A stretch of 64,000 nucleotides of DNA from the NCBI GenBank assembly GCA_964581175.1, contig CAZONI010000002.1, forward strand, positions 1 through 64,000, given 5' to 3'. Below the pieces are notes generated by a model that saw nothing but the letters and a program-made list of their open reading frames with translations, had not been told where the DNA came from and searched no databases. This DNA comes from B46-G9 sp964581175. Its GTDB lineage: Bacteria > Desulfobacterota > DSM-4660 > Desulfatiglandales > Desulfatiglandaceae. This document shows positions 1 through 8,603 of this stretch, in pieces. Position numbers and translations under genes: made by a program. The first letter of the stretch is position 1, and each line of letters starts with the position of its first letter.

Positions 1-572
1 AGGATGTTGGAAAGGGTGTTGAACAGGAAATGCGGCTCGATCTGGGCCTGAAGCAGTTTCAGATTGGCCTCGAGGGCCTCTTTTTCTTTGGAGAGGCGCC
101 TGATCCTTTCTTGCTGAATCTCCTCCCGGGTGAGGCGTAATCTGGCCTTGGAGAAAAAGAAGTAGCTGATTGCACCGCCGAAGGCGATGGCAAATAAGAT
201 CGCCTGCAGCAGATCTCTTGATGTCCATTCCAGGTTCACGGAAAAGAATTGCCGGAGGATAAAGGGGCCCAGGTGCAGGCCGAGCATGGTTCCACCCGCT
301 ACTCCGATGATGAGAATAGAGATTATGGAGGTGATTTTCTCCGGTTTGAGCAGCCAGAAAAGAAGGTGGATGAGCGAGTAGGTGGAAATCCCAAAAGCTT
401 CCGAAATGATCAGAACGAGGAGAAAAGAATCCCCGATGCCGGCGAAAAAGAGGAAGACCGCAATCAAGGCGGAGATGAGAATCGCAAAGAGGAAATTAGA
501 GATGAAATGTCTCGGGTTGAGATGACGGTCGATAATCCTTTGATTTCCTTGACTATGTAAAGAATATCTCAT
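1..572 (-). CDS. LytS/YehU-type sensor histidine kinase, partial (C-terminus outside window)
   Basis: The first 190 residues are visible; the gene runs off the left edge. The ATG at 572 opens a short basic N-terminus, followed by four hydrophobic membrane segments (about residues 20-42, 45-72, 78-100 and 120-138). A charged coiled-coil linker then leads to the sequence QIEPHFLFNTLSNI near residues 175-188. That is the H-box of the His_kinase (PF06580) family, whose histidine is the phosphorylated residue in LytS and YehU. The ATP-binding domain is outside the window. Members usually pair with a LytTR-type response regulator, which would lie to the left. The ligand sensed by the membrane domain cannot be told. 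The family call is strong; the start is the only plausible ATG ahead of the first membrane segment. Confidence 0.85.
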   Translation of the reverse strand, partial: MRYSLHSQGNQRIIDRHLNPRHFISNFLFAILISALIAVFLFFAGIGDSFLLVLIISEAFGISTYSLIHLLFWLLKPEKITSIISILIIGVAGGTMLGLHLGPFILRQFFSVNLEWTSRDLLQAILFAIAFGGAISYFFFSKARLRLTREEIQQERIRRLSKEKEALEANLKLLQAQIEPHFLFNTLSNI

Positions 573-625
573 TTCTGAATTCAAAGCCCGCTGCTGCCCA
601 ATATGCATTTATGCATGGATGTTTT

Positions 626-1975
626 CTAAAAGGTGTATTGCAAACCGATCATCCATTGATAATCCAGGAGACTCCCGAACTCCGTATCGCCGCTCCCCTC
701 GTTCAGTGTTCCGACGGTAAAAAGCTGGACGTGATTTCCGACCATATAGGATGCAAGCGCCGTCAGTTGTCCGGACCAGTCATCCAGGTTCTGTGTCCAC
801 CGGAAGGTCAAGTCCATGCAGTCTCTGATATTTGTCCGGTTGTACTGGAGAAGGGCATAGTTTCTCCTCAGGAGCCGCAATCCCGTATTGATCGTGTGCC
901 CGAGTGTCAGTTGTCCCAAACCGGCTATGGGTCTTCCGTAAGAAAGGGCCTCCGCCGCTTTTCGCCTCAAGGCATAGTAACGATCCGCCTTACCTCCATT
1001 ATACCCCGGACCGTAGTACGCGTATTCCCCCGTAAATGTGCCGCCGTCCGCGAATGTGTAGGAACTTCCCACCAGGATCACCGACTTGACGACGGATTCA
1101 CCTCCGTAGATTCGCTCCATGGATGCGCCGAAAGGCGATTCGTCCGCCTTGGGATACAGGGCATAGACACCCTGGATCATGGTGCCTTCGGTATAAACGA
1201 GAAAGGCATCGGAGACAGTCATGCCGCCGAAGAACCCCAGGCTGTTCTCAGATTTCTCGCGGCGCGTGAGGATAATCGATCCATAGCCCTCCCGTCCCTG
1301 GTAGTCCGCTTTCAGGGCATAGGCCCTTTCAAAGGGGCCGGGCAGGTTGATGTCGTTTCGTCCCTCGTCCGTATTTGCGATGAAAGAAACCGTCCAGGTA
1401 CTATCCGGGATCCAGACCACCCGGCCGAAGTCCATGCCGGGGACCTCCACGTAAGGGTTGCGGCGCCCATTGTCCAGAAAAAAGGGATTGGAGGGCGAAA
1501 ATAGAAACGAGGGCCCCCATTGGAGGTTTTCCCGGCCATAGGATACGAAAAGGTTCTCTCGTGCTCTCCACCTGGCCAGCCATTCATTGACGTACAAGTC
1601 GCTATCCCAGTCTCCGCTCCCCTCACGAGACCCTTCTTCCCATACCTGGTATTCGAGGTGCAGCCGTGGTTTGACCATGAGGTCAAACGAATCGGTGCTC
1701 ATGGCCAGATCGGGCCTGAATTCCACATTCCCGGTGTAACGCGGGATCTGCAGGAACTTGTTGTCCGGATTCTGGCTCGAGTCGGACGGCTGCTGGATAA
1801 TGCCGTAACCCAGGACCCGGAGATCGAAGCGAAATGCTTCAGCCAGTTTGCCGAATTCGGATGAGCCCAAGCTATCGCGCTCGGCGGACAGCACCGGCCC
1901 CGGCCGCCATATTACTCCTGCCAGGACAAGGAAGATGACGAAGGCATTCATTTTTTTCGACGGGGTCGTTTGCAT
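626..1975 (-). CDS. Predicted outer-membrane beta-barrel protein of unknown function
   Basis: The product of about 449 residues has a signal peptide (starting near the internal MNAFVIFLVLAGVIW, with cleavage probably after VLSA) and then a body rich in alternating aromatic and polar beta-strand sequence. It ends in YTF, a terminal aromatic typical of BAM-assembled outer-membrane barrels. I do not recognise a named family. Downstream of a LolA-like protein and an FtsX/LolD-type ABC exporter, it could be the outer-membrane part of an envelope export or lipid-handling module; that is inference. An in-frame ATG at 2038 has a better ribosome site (GGAAG) but lies inside a dispersed repeat element, so the ATG at 1975 or 1951 may be the original start. 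If 2038 is used, the repeat supplies the first codons. Confidence 0.7.
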   Translation of the reverse strand: MQTTPSKKMNAFVIFLVLAGVIWRPGPVLSAERDSLGSSEFGKLAEAFRFDLRVLGYGIIQQPSDSSQNPDNKFLQIPRYTGNVEFRPDLAMSTDSFDLMVKPRLHLEYQVWEEGSREGSGDWDSDLYVNEWLARWRARENLFVSYGRENLQWGPSFLFSPSNPFFLDNGRRNPYVEVPGMDFGRVVWIPDSTWTVSFIANTDEGRNDINLPGPFERAYALKADYQGREGYGSIILTRREKSENSLGFFGGMTVSDAFLVYTEGTMIQGVYALYPKADESPFGASMERIYGGESVVKSVILVGSSYTFADGGTFTGEYAYYGPGYNGGKADRYYALRRKAAEALSYGRPIAGLGQLTLGHTINTGLRLLRRNYALLQYNRTNIRDCMDLTFRWTQNLDDWSGQLTALASYMVGNHVQLFTVGTLNEGSGDTEFGSLLDYQWMIGLQYTF

Positions 1976-2016
1976 CTCTAGTTTTAACCAAACCCTCCAT
2001 CTCTGGTTAAGGACCC

Positions 2017-2211
2017 GGCTGCTCAAGGAGGAAGCCATTTCTTCCGTTCCAAGGTTTCCGGGCTGGTCTTTTCAGTGACTTATCAGCGTGGGATAGCTAC
2101 CCCCTCCGCATTCTCGACTTCGTCGAGCTGCGGGTTCCCCCACAGATAAGTCACGAAAAGACGGCGCCCTCTCACCGGTCACTCCAGAAAAGGCTTTCTC
2201 CCTGAGCAGCC
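2017..2211 (-). repeat. 195-bp nested palindromic repeat element, copy 1
   Basis: Outer arms at 2017-2041 and 2187-2211 are imperfect inverted repeats of each other. Inside lies a second, nearly perfect inverted repeat, 2066-2162, with arms GTCTTTTC and GTGACTTATC, and a central CTCGAC/GTCGAG hairpin. The element recurs in opposite orientation at 35242-35435, and as half an element at 55226-55274. It looks like a MITE or REP-type non-autonomous element. Open frames across it are by-products of the repeat and are not annotated as genes. It abuts the barrel gene and may supply an alternative start codon for it. Confidence 0.85.
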
Positions 2212-2271
2212 TCCGAGAAGAATCTGATGCCTCCCGCTCTATGAGGGGAAGCTTACTTTGAAAATACGAGA

Positions 2272-3036
2272 TCATCTTGTCAGTAGGTTGAGGTTAAAGA
2301 CGGAATCCGGAATCTTCCTGATCACGACCCGGCCATAGTTCATGGTGGTCACATCGTTTTTCATCAGCGCATTGGTGATGACCATTCTGGAAATGAACTC
2401 CCGGAGTTTGCCGTTGATGGTGATGCTGTTCTTGTATTCGAAGACGGCAGTCTTGAACATCTTTCCCGAAACAGTATAAAATTCGGCCTTGAGTCCGACC
2501 AGCCTCTCCATGGATATCCAGTAGAGGATGCGGTCATACGTGGCCCTGTTGTCCGAGGCCTTCAGGTCGAAAAGGTAGCATTTTTCGCCGTTCACCGTGT
2601 CTTCCGACGTTTTTACGATGGTATAATCTCCCGCATAATTGGTGGATGCAATATCGCCGTTGGCCGCGCCTCCCAGCAGTTTCTGCCGGGGCGAAATCGG
2701 GACCGGTTTGGACAGGCCCGGTTTTGCAAACCACATGTTGCGGTCCAGCATCAGGAGCTTCTGCCCCTTTACATTGGGGGGTGCGAGGAACTCGGCCAGA
2801 GAATTGAAGCCCCGGGCCCTTACGCGGAGCGTCCTTTTCTGCTCGCGGCCCCTTTCGACGGATCGGATATCGATCCGCCATTCCACTCCCTCTGCATTTC
2901 CACGCGCCTGATCCGCCTTCCGAAGGATATCCTTGGGAGACAAGGAGGCATAAGCAGAAGAAAGATGAAGTCCGATGCCCATAGCCACCGCACAAAGGAG
3001 CGCTTTCCGGAGCGTTCGGGTAGATCGTTTGATCAT
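2272..3036 (-). CDS. Outer membrane lipoprotein-sorting (LolA-like) periplasmic protein
   Basis: The 254-residue product has a basic N-terminus and a signal peptide ending near SSAYA, followed by a LolA/LppX-fold body of the outer membrane lipoprotein-sorting protein family. Features seen are the early LSPKDILRKADQARG helix, the RVRARGFNSLAEF strand, the DRNMWFAKPGLSKPVPISP segment and the late GRVVIRKIPDSVFNLN end. Such proteins bind lipid or lipoprotein acyl chains in the periplasm. The ATG at 3036 was chosen because AGGAGGAG lies just upstream; longer versions lack a ribosome site. It sits 62 bp downstream of the FtsX-type permease and is probably co-transcribed, so it may be the periplasmic carrier of that ABC system. 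The cargo is unknown. Confidence 0.8.
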   Translation of the reverse strand: MIKRSTRTLRKALLCAVAMGIGLHLSSAYASLSPKDILRKADQARGNAEGVEWRIDIRSVERGREQKRTLRVRARGFNSLAEFLAPPNVKGQKLLMLDRNMWFAKPGLSKPVPISPRQKLLGGAANGDIASTNYAGDYTIVKTSEDTVNGEKCYLFDLKASDNRATYDRILYWISMERLVGLKAEFYTVSGKMFKTAVFEYKNSITINGKLREFISRMVITNALMKNDVTTMNYGRVVIRKIPDSVFNLNLLTR

Positions 3037-3098
3037 TATTCTCCTCCTATCATCATTTTTCCACACCCTGTGCTTAACATACATTCTTCAACAGCCTG

Positions 3099-4337
3099 TT
3101 AAACATGGCCGAGGGCTTCCACTACATTTTGTGCCGCTGCCCGCCTGGCCGGGATGATGGCCGCCAGCAGGGAGAGACCCACCAGACAGAGCACCAGAAT
3201 GAATAGAAAATGGGGGACCAGGTCGACCACCAGCGGCACGGGCGTTGATACGCCCGGAGGGGTGTAGGTGGGAGAAATGATCTTAATGGCGCCCCACACG
3301 ATCACATGCAGAAAGATTCCGATGACGCTGCCGAAGAGCCCCAGGAGTCCTCCTTCCAGAGCGAAAATGAGTGATACGCCTCTGCGCTTCAGGCCGAGCG
3401 CCCTCAGGGTCCCGATCTCTCTTGTTCTTTCCAGAACAGCCATGCCCATAGTGTTGACGGTGCTCATGATCACGATCACCAGGACGATGGAAAACAGGAA
3501 GAGAAAGATCATGTCAAACATGCCTCTGACCTTATAATAGAACAGGGAGAGTTCATTCCAGGTCTTTATCTCGACGGGGATTCCTGCCTCACGCAGTTTG
3601 CTCAACAGTTCCGTGCGCATGGCTTCCGTTTTCTTCCAATCCTTCAGGAGAACAACGATTCTTTCAGCGGATTTCGTATCCACAAGCGATTGGGCGAAGT
3701 CAAATGTACACCGCATGTACTTGTCGTTCGTTGCATCAGAACCGGTGTCGTATACCCCGTTGACGAGGATATCCATTGCGTTCATCTGACCTCCGAGGGT
3801 GGTGGCCATAACGACCCCGTCGGTACCGGGCGTGAAGCCGAGGTACCTGGCCAGATCCTGACCGGCTTCCACCCCATAACTGATCTTATCGTCCAGCGTT
3901 TTTCCTCTCACGGGTCTGAATTGAGCCCAGCCGCCCTTGATGATCTTTTCGTCCTTCGGCACCACTCCCTGGGCGATGAAGATGGTGGATGCGGTCCCGT
4001 TTGATACGATGCCGCTCACATGGATCTCCGGAGTCGCCACTACCACTTCCTCCTCCGCTGAGACGATTTTTATGGTCCGCTCGGTTTCTTCCTTCGAGAG
4101 CATATATTTTTCCGGCTCGAGCTTCCCCTTTTCATTCCACCCGGCCTTGAAAATCGTCAAATTGCCGAGGCCCTCACCCCGGATCGCCGAAACTCTCAAT
4201 CCATAATACATATAGCTGACGTACCCGTAGAAAAGGCTGACGGCCGCGAAACCTACGCCGATGGCCAGCAGGGTGACAAGAGAGCGACGCTTGTTCCGGA
4301 GGACGTTGCGAACGGCAAGTTTCATCCACTTGATCAT
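3099..4337 (-). CDS. FtsX/LolE-type ABC transporter permease
   Basis: The 412-residue inner-membrane protein has one N-terminal transmembrane helix (about 20-42) after MIKWMKLAVRNVLRNKRRS, a large periplasmic MacB-PCD-like domain (about 43-270) and three C-terminal helices forming the FtsX domain. The motif RTREIGTLRALGLKRRGV lies between the first and second of these, as in LolC/LolE and MacB permeases. It overlaps the upstream ATPase gene by 4 bp, showing translational coupling. Lol-type exporters of this family extract lipoproteins or other amphiphiles from the inner membrane. With a single permease the working unit is presumably a homodimer. The LolA-like protein and the barrel encoded downstream make lipid or lipoprotein transport plausible, though the substrate is not shown. 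Confidence 0.88.
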   Translation of the reverse strand: MIKWMKLAVRNVLRNKRRSLVTLLAIGVGFAAVSLFYGYVSYMYYGLRVSAIRGEGLGNLTIFKAGWNEKGKLEPEKYMLSKEETERTIKIVSAEEEVVVATPEIHVSGIVSNGTASTIFIAQGVVPKDEKIIKGGWAQFRPVRGKTLDDKISYGVEAGQDLARYLGFTPGTDGVVMATTLGGQMNAMDILVNGVYDTGSDATNDKYMRCTFDFAQSLVDTKSAERIVVLLKDWKKTEAMRTELLSKLREAGIPVEIKTWNELSLFYYKVRGMFDMIFLFLFSIVLVIVIMSTVNTMGMAVLERTREIGTLRALGLKRRGVSLIFALEGGLLGLFGSVIGIFLHVIVWGAIKIISPTYTPPGVSTPVPLVVDLVPHFLFILVLCLVGLSLLAAIIPARRAAAQNVVEALGHV

Positions 4338-5020
4338 TGTCTCATCCCTCCTTCCATGATCCGGCCATCCTCCATGCGCACCAGGCGTTTGACCCGATCC
4401 AGCAGCCGCTGATCGTGCGTGGAAAAGATAAAGGTGGTCCTTTCTTCTTCATTTAAATCGCGCATGAGATCGAGGATCATGTGGGCGGTTTTCGAATCCA
4501 GGTTAGCGGTCGGTTCATCGGCGATCACCAGGGAGGGATCGGTCACCAGGGCCCGGGCGATGGCCACCCGTTGCTGTTGCCCGCCGGACATTTTGAAGGG
4601 ACGGTTGTGCACCAGATCAGCCAGGCCGACCGCCTCCAGCCGTCCCAAGGCCCTGGCCTTGGCCTCACCGGAGGGGGCGCCTTTGATCTGGAGGGGGAGC
4701 ATCACATTCTCCAGAGCGGAGAAGACCGGAACCAGGTTGAAACTCTGGAAGATAAAGCCGATGGATTCATTACGCAGTTCGCTCCTTTGGTTATCCGATA
4801 AGGAGCGAACTTCACGGCCGGCTATCTCCAACGAGCCTTCCGTCGGCTCATCAATGGCCCCGATCAGATTTAACAAGGTCGTCTTCCCCGAGCCCGACGG
4901 CCCCCAGATGGCCACAAACTCCCCGGCATCAATTTGCAGGTCGATTCCCTGGAGGGCATGGACCACGGCTTCCCCCAGAAAATAGTCTTTCTTGATGTTT
5001 TGCATTTCAATAAGGGCCAT
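4334..5020 (-). CDS. LolD/MacB-type ABC transporter ATP-binding protein
   Basis: The 228-residue ATPase has Walker A GPSGSGKT near residues 40-47, a Q-loop in FIFQSFNLVPVFSALENV, signature MSGGQQQR, Walker B LVIADEPTANLD and the switch histidine in STHDQ. The FNLVPVFSALENV segment and overall length are typical of LolD, MacB and FtsE-like importless ATPases, which power FtsX-type permeases. The ATG at 5020 is preferred over an upstream GTG because AGGAGAGGTG lies 6 bases before it. It is translationally coupled on both sides: its ribosome site lies inside the end of the small upstream ORF, and its stop overlaps the permease start. It energises the permease encoded next. Confidence 0.9.
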   Translation of the reverse strand: MALIEMQNIKKDYFLGEAVVHALQGIDLQIDAGEFVAIWGPSGSGKTTLLNLIGAIDEPTEGSLEIAGREVRSLSDNQRSELRNESIGFIFQSFNLVPVFSALENVMLPLQIKGAPSGEAKARALGRLEAVGLADLVHNRPFKMSGGQQQRVAIARALVTDPSLVIADEPTANLDSKTAHMILDLMRDLNEEERTTFIFSTHDQRLLDRVKRLVRMEDGRIMEGGMRQ

Positions 5021-5025
5021 GGGAA

Positions 5026-5163
5026 TCACCTCTCCTTTTCAAGGCCTTGAGCCGGGTCCGTCCCTTTAAGCCTTTTTTCGGCCCGGGCCAAAGAGGTTGA
5101 GAGCAGGAACATCAGACGTATACTCCGCAGGTTTTTCGATAATGTACAAGAAACACGATTCAT
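5026..5163 (-). CDS. 45-residue leader-type small ORF upstream of the ABC exporter
   Basis: An ATG at 5163 follows a strong ribosome site (AAGGAGG, 5-6 bases upstream) and opens a 45-codon frame. Its TGA stop overlaps the ribosome site of the ABC ATPase gene. The peptide begins MNRVSCTLSKNLRSIRLMFL, a basic stretch then a short hydrophobic patch, and ends in a charged tail (DPAQGLEKER). I do not recognise it. The position suggests a translated leader coupled to the ATPase, or a degenerate secreted peptide. The strong initiation signal and exact junction are seen; a regulatory role is inference. Confidence 0.5.
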   Translation of the reverse strand: MNRVSCTLSKNLRSIRLMFLLSTSLARAEKRLKGTDPAQGLEKER

Positions 5164-5413
5164 TTTCTACCTCCTTCTATCCTGGAGTGCCATCTTACAC
5201 GATTAAACGGTTTTTTGAAGGCTCCTGCGAGAGGGAGGTGTTTAGGGCGATGAAGGGGCTGTAGTGGGAATGGAACGTTTGATATGCGTACGAGGCGAGG
5301 ACTCCGCGGGCTCTCTCCCGTGATTCAGTTTCTGATGACTTACAGCGTCCTGATGCCGCTACGCCTCTATCAAACAGGAATCTCAAGCCCATATCTTTCC
5401 GAGCAAAGAACGG

Positions 5414-6589
5414 CTATACTCTCCTTTTTTCAGCGGCGAAATGGATCAAACCGACAGTAAGGAGCGGGATGATCGAAATGACGGACAGGATGACGGGCAG
5501 GGAATAGATATCGGCCAGCTTGCCTGTTATGGGCGTCAGCATTCCCCCGGTTCCGAAGGCCAGACCCATCATCAGACTCGCCACCATGGCTTTTCCTTTT
5601 GGGGCCAGAGTCTGGGCCATGGCAACTCCCAGCGGCAGTGTGGCCATGATAAAGAAGCCGGACAGAAAAATAGCCACGTAAAGCCACGCTCCCGAAAGAT
5701 AGAGCAGCAGCATAAGGCTGGGTGTCGCAAGACCGTGGGTGACATAGAAAATGGGCTTGTACCCGATCACATCGGAGAAATGCCCGGCCAGGAGACCGCT
5801 GATTGCACCGGCCACAACGAGGAGCGAGATTACCCCTCCGATGGTGACGAGCGAATAGCCTTGCTCTGCATAGAGGATCGGCAGGAAAGTGAAGAAAGAC
5901 TGGCCCACAAAAGAGCGCAGGGTCATGACTATCCATATGAGCACGATCGATTTCCAGACCGGTCCCAGCACTTCCCGGATTGATCCAAGAAAACCCTGGT
6001 TCTTCAGCCCTTCACTGACAGGAACCGGGACGGTGAGAAATAGATAGATCATCGCGGCGAGGCCGAACACCATGGTGAAAGGCATGGATCTCAGGCCGAA
6101 GGCACCGACAAAAGAGGTGATGAGAAGGGGACCGACAGCGAAGGAAAGGGTGCCGCCCAGTCCGAAAATTGACATGGAAAACCCGAGGTGGCGGCCCGAA
6201 TGGGAGGAAACCATGCCGGCACAGGTGGGATGGAACAGGGACGAGCCGATGGAACCCAGCGATGCGAAAAGAATCAAGCTGAAGAATGACGGCGCAATGC
6301 CCAGCAAGGGAATGAAGAGAATGGAGAGGAGCGGACCGCCGAGAACAAAAAAGCGCGTCTGGTAGTGATCCGCGACATACCCTGCAGAAGGTTGGACCAC
6401 AAATGCCAGGAACCGGCTGATCCCGGTGATGATGCCCACCTGAGTCAGGGTGAGCGCAAATTTCTCTACAAAGAGCGGGAGCAAGGGCGTGACAAAAGAT
6501 TGGTAGAGATCTCCTATGAAGTGTACCAGCGCCAGCGAGATGATGATCCTGGTATCTGCCCTCATCTCCGTAGCCATCAATGATTCCAT
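5414..6589 (-). CDS. MFS transporter, fosmidomycin-resistance (Fsr)-like
   Basis: The 391-residue protein has about twelve hydrophobic segments and the N-terminal HFIGDLYQSFVTPLLPLFVE, characteristic of Fsr-type major facilitator exporters. Later segments include the FHPTCAGMVSSHSG loop, also typical of this group. The family exports drugs or small metabolites by proton antiport at the inner membrane. It is transcribed in the same direction as the downstream ABC exporter, but the 250-bp gap and separate leader ORF suggest independent transcription. The ATG at 6589 has only modest ribosome-site support; in-frame ATGs at 6577 and 6565 are alternatives. The substrate cannot be predicted. Confidence 0.85.
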   Translation of the reverse strand: MESLMATEMRADTRIIISLALVHFIGDLYQSFVTPLLPLFVEKFALTLTQVGIITGISRFLAFVVQPSAGYVADHYQTRFFVLGGPLLSILFIPLLGIAPSFFSLILFASLGSIGSSLFHPTCAGMVSSHSGRHLGFSMSIFGLGGTLSFAVGPLLITSFVGAFGLRSMPFTMVFGLAAMIYLFLTVPVPVSEGLKNQGFLGSIREVLGPVWKSIVLIWIVMTLRSFVGQSFFTFLPILYAEQGYSLVTIGGVISLLVVAGAISGLLAGHFSDVIGYKPIFYVTHGLATPSLMLLLYLSGAWLYVAIFLSGFFIMATLPLGVAMAQTLAPKGKAMVASLMMGLAFGTGGMLTPITGKLADIYSLPVILSVISIIPLLTVGLIHFAAEKRRV

Positions 6590-6656
6590 GCCCTTTACAC
6601 CTGCTCCCTTACCATCGGTTTCCTGTCTCAGGTAAAATGCCCCGAAGCGGATGATC

Positions 6657-6977
6657 CTAATCCCCGGAGGTCAGTTGCTGGAGCGCCTGCTGCCACACCT
6701 CATAAAAATGCTCCCAGAAAAGACTTTGCGCCAGGACAAACCGGTTGTGCCTTGATCCGGCATTTCTCATCTTTTTGTCCCAGGAATCCTGTAATGCCCG
6801 AAGCCTGCGCCTCTCCTCCTCTTCTCTGGCGCTGTTGATGAACTCGTCGATCCTTCGCTTTCTCTCAATCTCAAAGGCAAACCGGTCCTTCCGAAAGAGC
6901 TCAGAGAGCCTGGCATGTTTCTCCAGGGATTCTCTCCTCCATTTTTCCTTTTCCTCTGCCCAAATGACCTTATCCAT
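6657..6977 (-). CDS. Small charged protein, probable DUF3135 family
   Basis: The 106-residue cytoplasmic protein is rich in Arg, Glu and Lys. Its helical pattern (LSELFRKDRFAFEIERKRR, then EEERRRLRALQDSWDKKM, then an aromatic end FWEHFYEVWQQALQQL) resembles the DUF3135 family of about 100 residues. The assignment is from memory and tentative. The start has an excellent ribosome site, AGGAGG about 8 bases upstream. It lies 67 bp upstream of the MFS gene in the same direction and may share a transcript. No catalytic residues or membrane segments are visible; function is unknown. Confidence 0.6.
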   Translation of the reverse strand: MDKVIWAEEKEKWRRESLEKHARLSELFRKDRFAFEIERKRRIDEFINSAREEEERRRLRALQDSWDKKMRNAGSRHNRFVLAQSLFWEHFYEVWQQALQQLTSGD

Positions 6978-7751
6978 GTATCATCCCTCCTCGAGACCCG
7001 GAAAAATCCAACGATCCTGGATACAAATCCGAGTGTCACGGGAAAGAACAGCATCCCGCGGGTCATCTGTCAATTACCTGAAAATCCTCATAACAGGATG
7101 GTGAACCAATGAGAGAACCCCATGATCCACTTATGAACCGCTCCCCTCATAGGCGGAACCATGCTCATGTATCAAACACCATTGTTTATGTAAATACAAA
7201 TAGCATACATCCACCCGACTATCCAGCCGTTCCGGTGGCGCCATTTCGTTTAACAATCCGGCCTTACCCCCCCTCCGACACCGGAATCGAAAAGATCTCC
7301 CCGGGCAGCGTGTTTCTGAATACACAACTTTTTTCTTCCAATTTGGTCCAACCAGGTATAAAAAAAAATCAAATTCCCCGGTAACGCCTCCCTGACCCTG
7401 CCGAATATCGGAGCATAGGCGACAAGCACCAGGACATGGGTGACCCAGAAGTGCCAGGAGATCGTTTACCTTCGGCACTGATTTGTGCGAAGATATCACT
7501 CACCCTGACACGACTATGCGCCTTTGATTACGCGGTCCCTTCAGGCGATGACGGTTCTTGGATTTGCGACCGAACTATGTTCCGGCATGTACAGTCCAAC
7601 CTGGATGAACCGGCCGGGAGTTGATTTGGAATTTGCCATGAAAAAGATCCCGCAACACATTTGTGTCACGCTTGAGGTCAAATCTATTCGTAAGATAATG
7701 ACACCAGCGTTTAATCAATGCTCGATCAGGTTTTGAGGCGGCTTTTGAGAA
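6978..7751. other. Intergenic region without a supported gene
   Basis: This 774-bp divergent region lies between the DUF3135-like gene (minus) and the peptide-type ABC operon (plus). Several short frames exist, but none has a ribosome site plus recognisable protein character. One minus-strand frame around 7330-7470 reads hydrophobically (WVTHVLVLVAYAPIFGRVRE) and could be a relic, but I cannot assign it. A possible sigma-70 promoter for the operon is TTGAGG at 7672-7677 and GATAAT at 7694-7699 (16-bp spacing); this is weak evidence. Confidence 0.4.
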
Positions 7752-8603
7752 ATGTCCTATGGATTAAAGAGATTTTTGCGAAATAAGCTTGCTATTTTCG
7801 GGCTTGTCATGATTTTGCTGTTTTCTGTAGCAGCTGTTTTTGCCCCGGTTATCGCGCCACATCCCCCGAATAAGCAATTCTTTGACGGATTAACGCTGGA
7901 AGGGGCACCGCTCCCACCGAACGGCAAATTCTGGCTTGGCACCGATCTTCTCGGACGCAGTCTTTTTGCAAGGCTCCTCTACGGAGCGCGAATCTCCCTT
8001 ATCATAGGAATTGCCGCTAACGGTGCGGCACTGCTGATAGGTGCTTTTCTGGGCATTATTGCCGGGTATGTGAGAGGATTTATCGGTACCGCTATTATGC
8101 GGTTTACCGACCTGATGATGGCTTTTCCTGCGCTATTACTCGCTATAGCTCTGGCTGCCATCTTCAGCCCAAGCCTCTGGATTGTTGCAATGGTTATTGC
8201 ACTGGTAAACTGGGTCCAAATCGCAAGGGTAATTTACAGTCAGACCATCACTCTGGCTGAACGTGAGTACATCGAGGCGGTGCGTTCCGTAGGAGCGTCC
8301 TGGCCGAGGATACTGTTCGTCCATATTATCCCTCATCTCTGGCCGACGTTACTGGTCTGGGGAACTCTGGGAATCGCTACAACGGTACTGCTGGAGGCCA
8401 CGCTTTCTTTCCTGGGGGTCGGCGTGAGACCGCCCACCCCTTCCTGGGGCGGCATCATCTATGAAAGCCAGTCGTATTTTCTTGACGCTCCCTGGCTCGT
8501 ATTTTTTCCGGGAATCGCAATTATGCTGCTGTCTCTCTCCTTTAACCTTGTTGGAGACGCATTAAGAGACGTGCTGGATCCAACACAGCGAGGAAGAGAT
8601 TGA
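7752..8603 (+). CDS. DppC/OppC-type ABC transporter permease
   Basis: The 283-residue inner-membrane permease of the peptide/nickel (PepT) family has a first helix at about 17-36 and a periplasmic loop containing WLGTDLLGRSLFARLLYGAR, the hallmark DppC N-terminal motif. The EAA cytoplasmic loop reads EYIEAVRSVGASWPRILFVHI and docks on the ATPases. It is the first gene of a six-gene operon and precedes the DppB-type gene, the reverse of the usual B-then-C order. The stop overlaps the next start. Substrates of this family include di- and oligopeptides, nickel chelates and other small amides; the substrate here is not determined, but an amidase gene in the operon is suggestive. Confidence 0.92.
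   Translation: MSYGLKRFLRNKLAIFGLVMILLFSVAAVFAPVIAPHPPNKQFFDGLTLEGAPLPPNGKFWLGTDLLGRSLFARLLYGARISLIIGIAANGAALLIGAFLGIIAGYVRGFIGTAIMRFTDLMMAFPALLLAIALAAIFSPSLWIVAMVIALVNWVQIARVIYSQTITLAEREYIEAVRSVGASWPRILFVHIIPHLWPTLLVWGTLGIATTVLLEATLSFLGVGVRPPTPSWGGIIYESQSYFLDAPWLVFFPGIAIMLLSLSFNLVGDALRDVLDPTQRGRD

Noticed and set aside
611..1504. Long open frame on the plus strand
   Set aside because: It is antisense to the barrel gene, has no ribosome site, and its composition is not protein-like; the minus-strand frame has a signal peptide and barrel pattern.
2072..2275. Open frame whose product ends in a Gly-Gly-Gly-Ser-rich segment, with a near-copy at 35175-35381
   Set aside because: Both are translations of the 195-bp palindromic repeat. 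The apparent protein similarity comes from the DNA repeat, not from selection on a protein.
5195..5392. 65-residue open frame on the minus strand upstream of the ABC exporter
   Set aside because: No ribosome site, no recognisable features, and a better-supported small ORF lies just downstream.
7109..7736. Several short frames on both strands before the peptide-type ABC operon
   Set aside because: None combines a start signal with recognisable sequence; one hydrophobic stretch near 7330-7470 could be a relic but could not be assigned.
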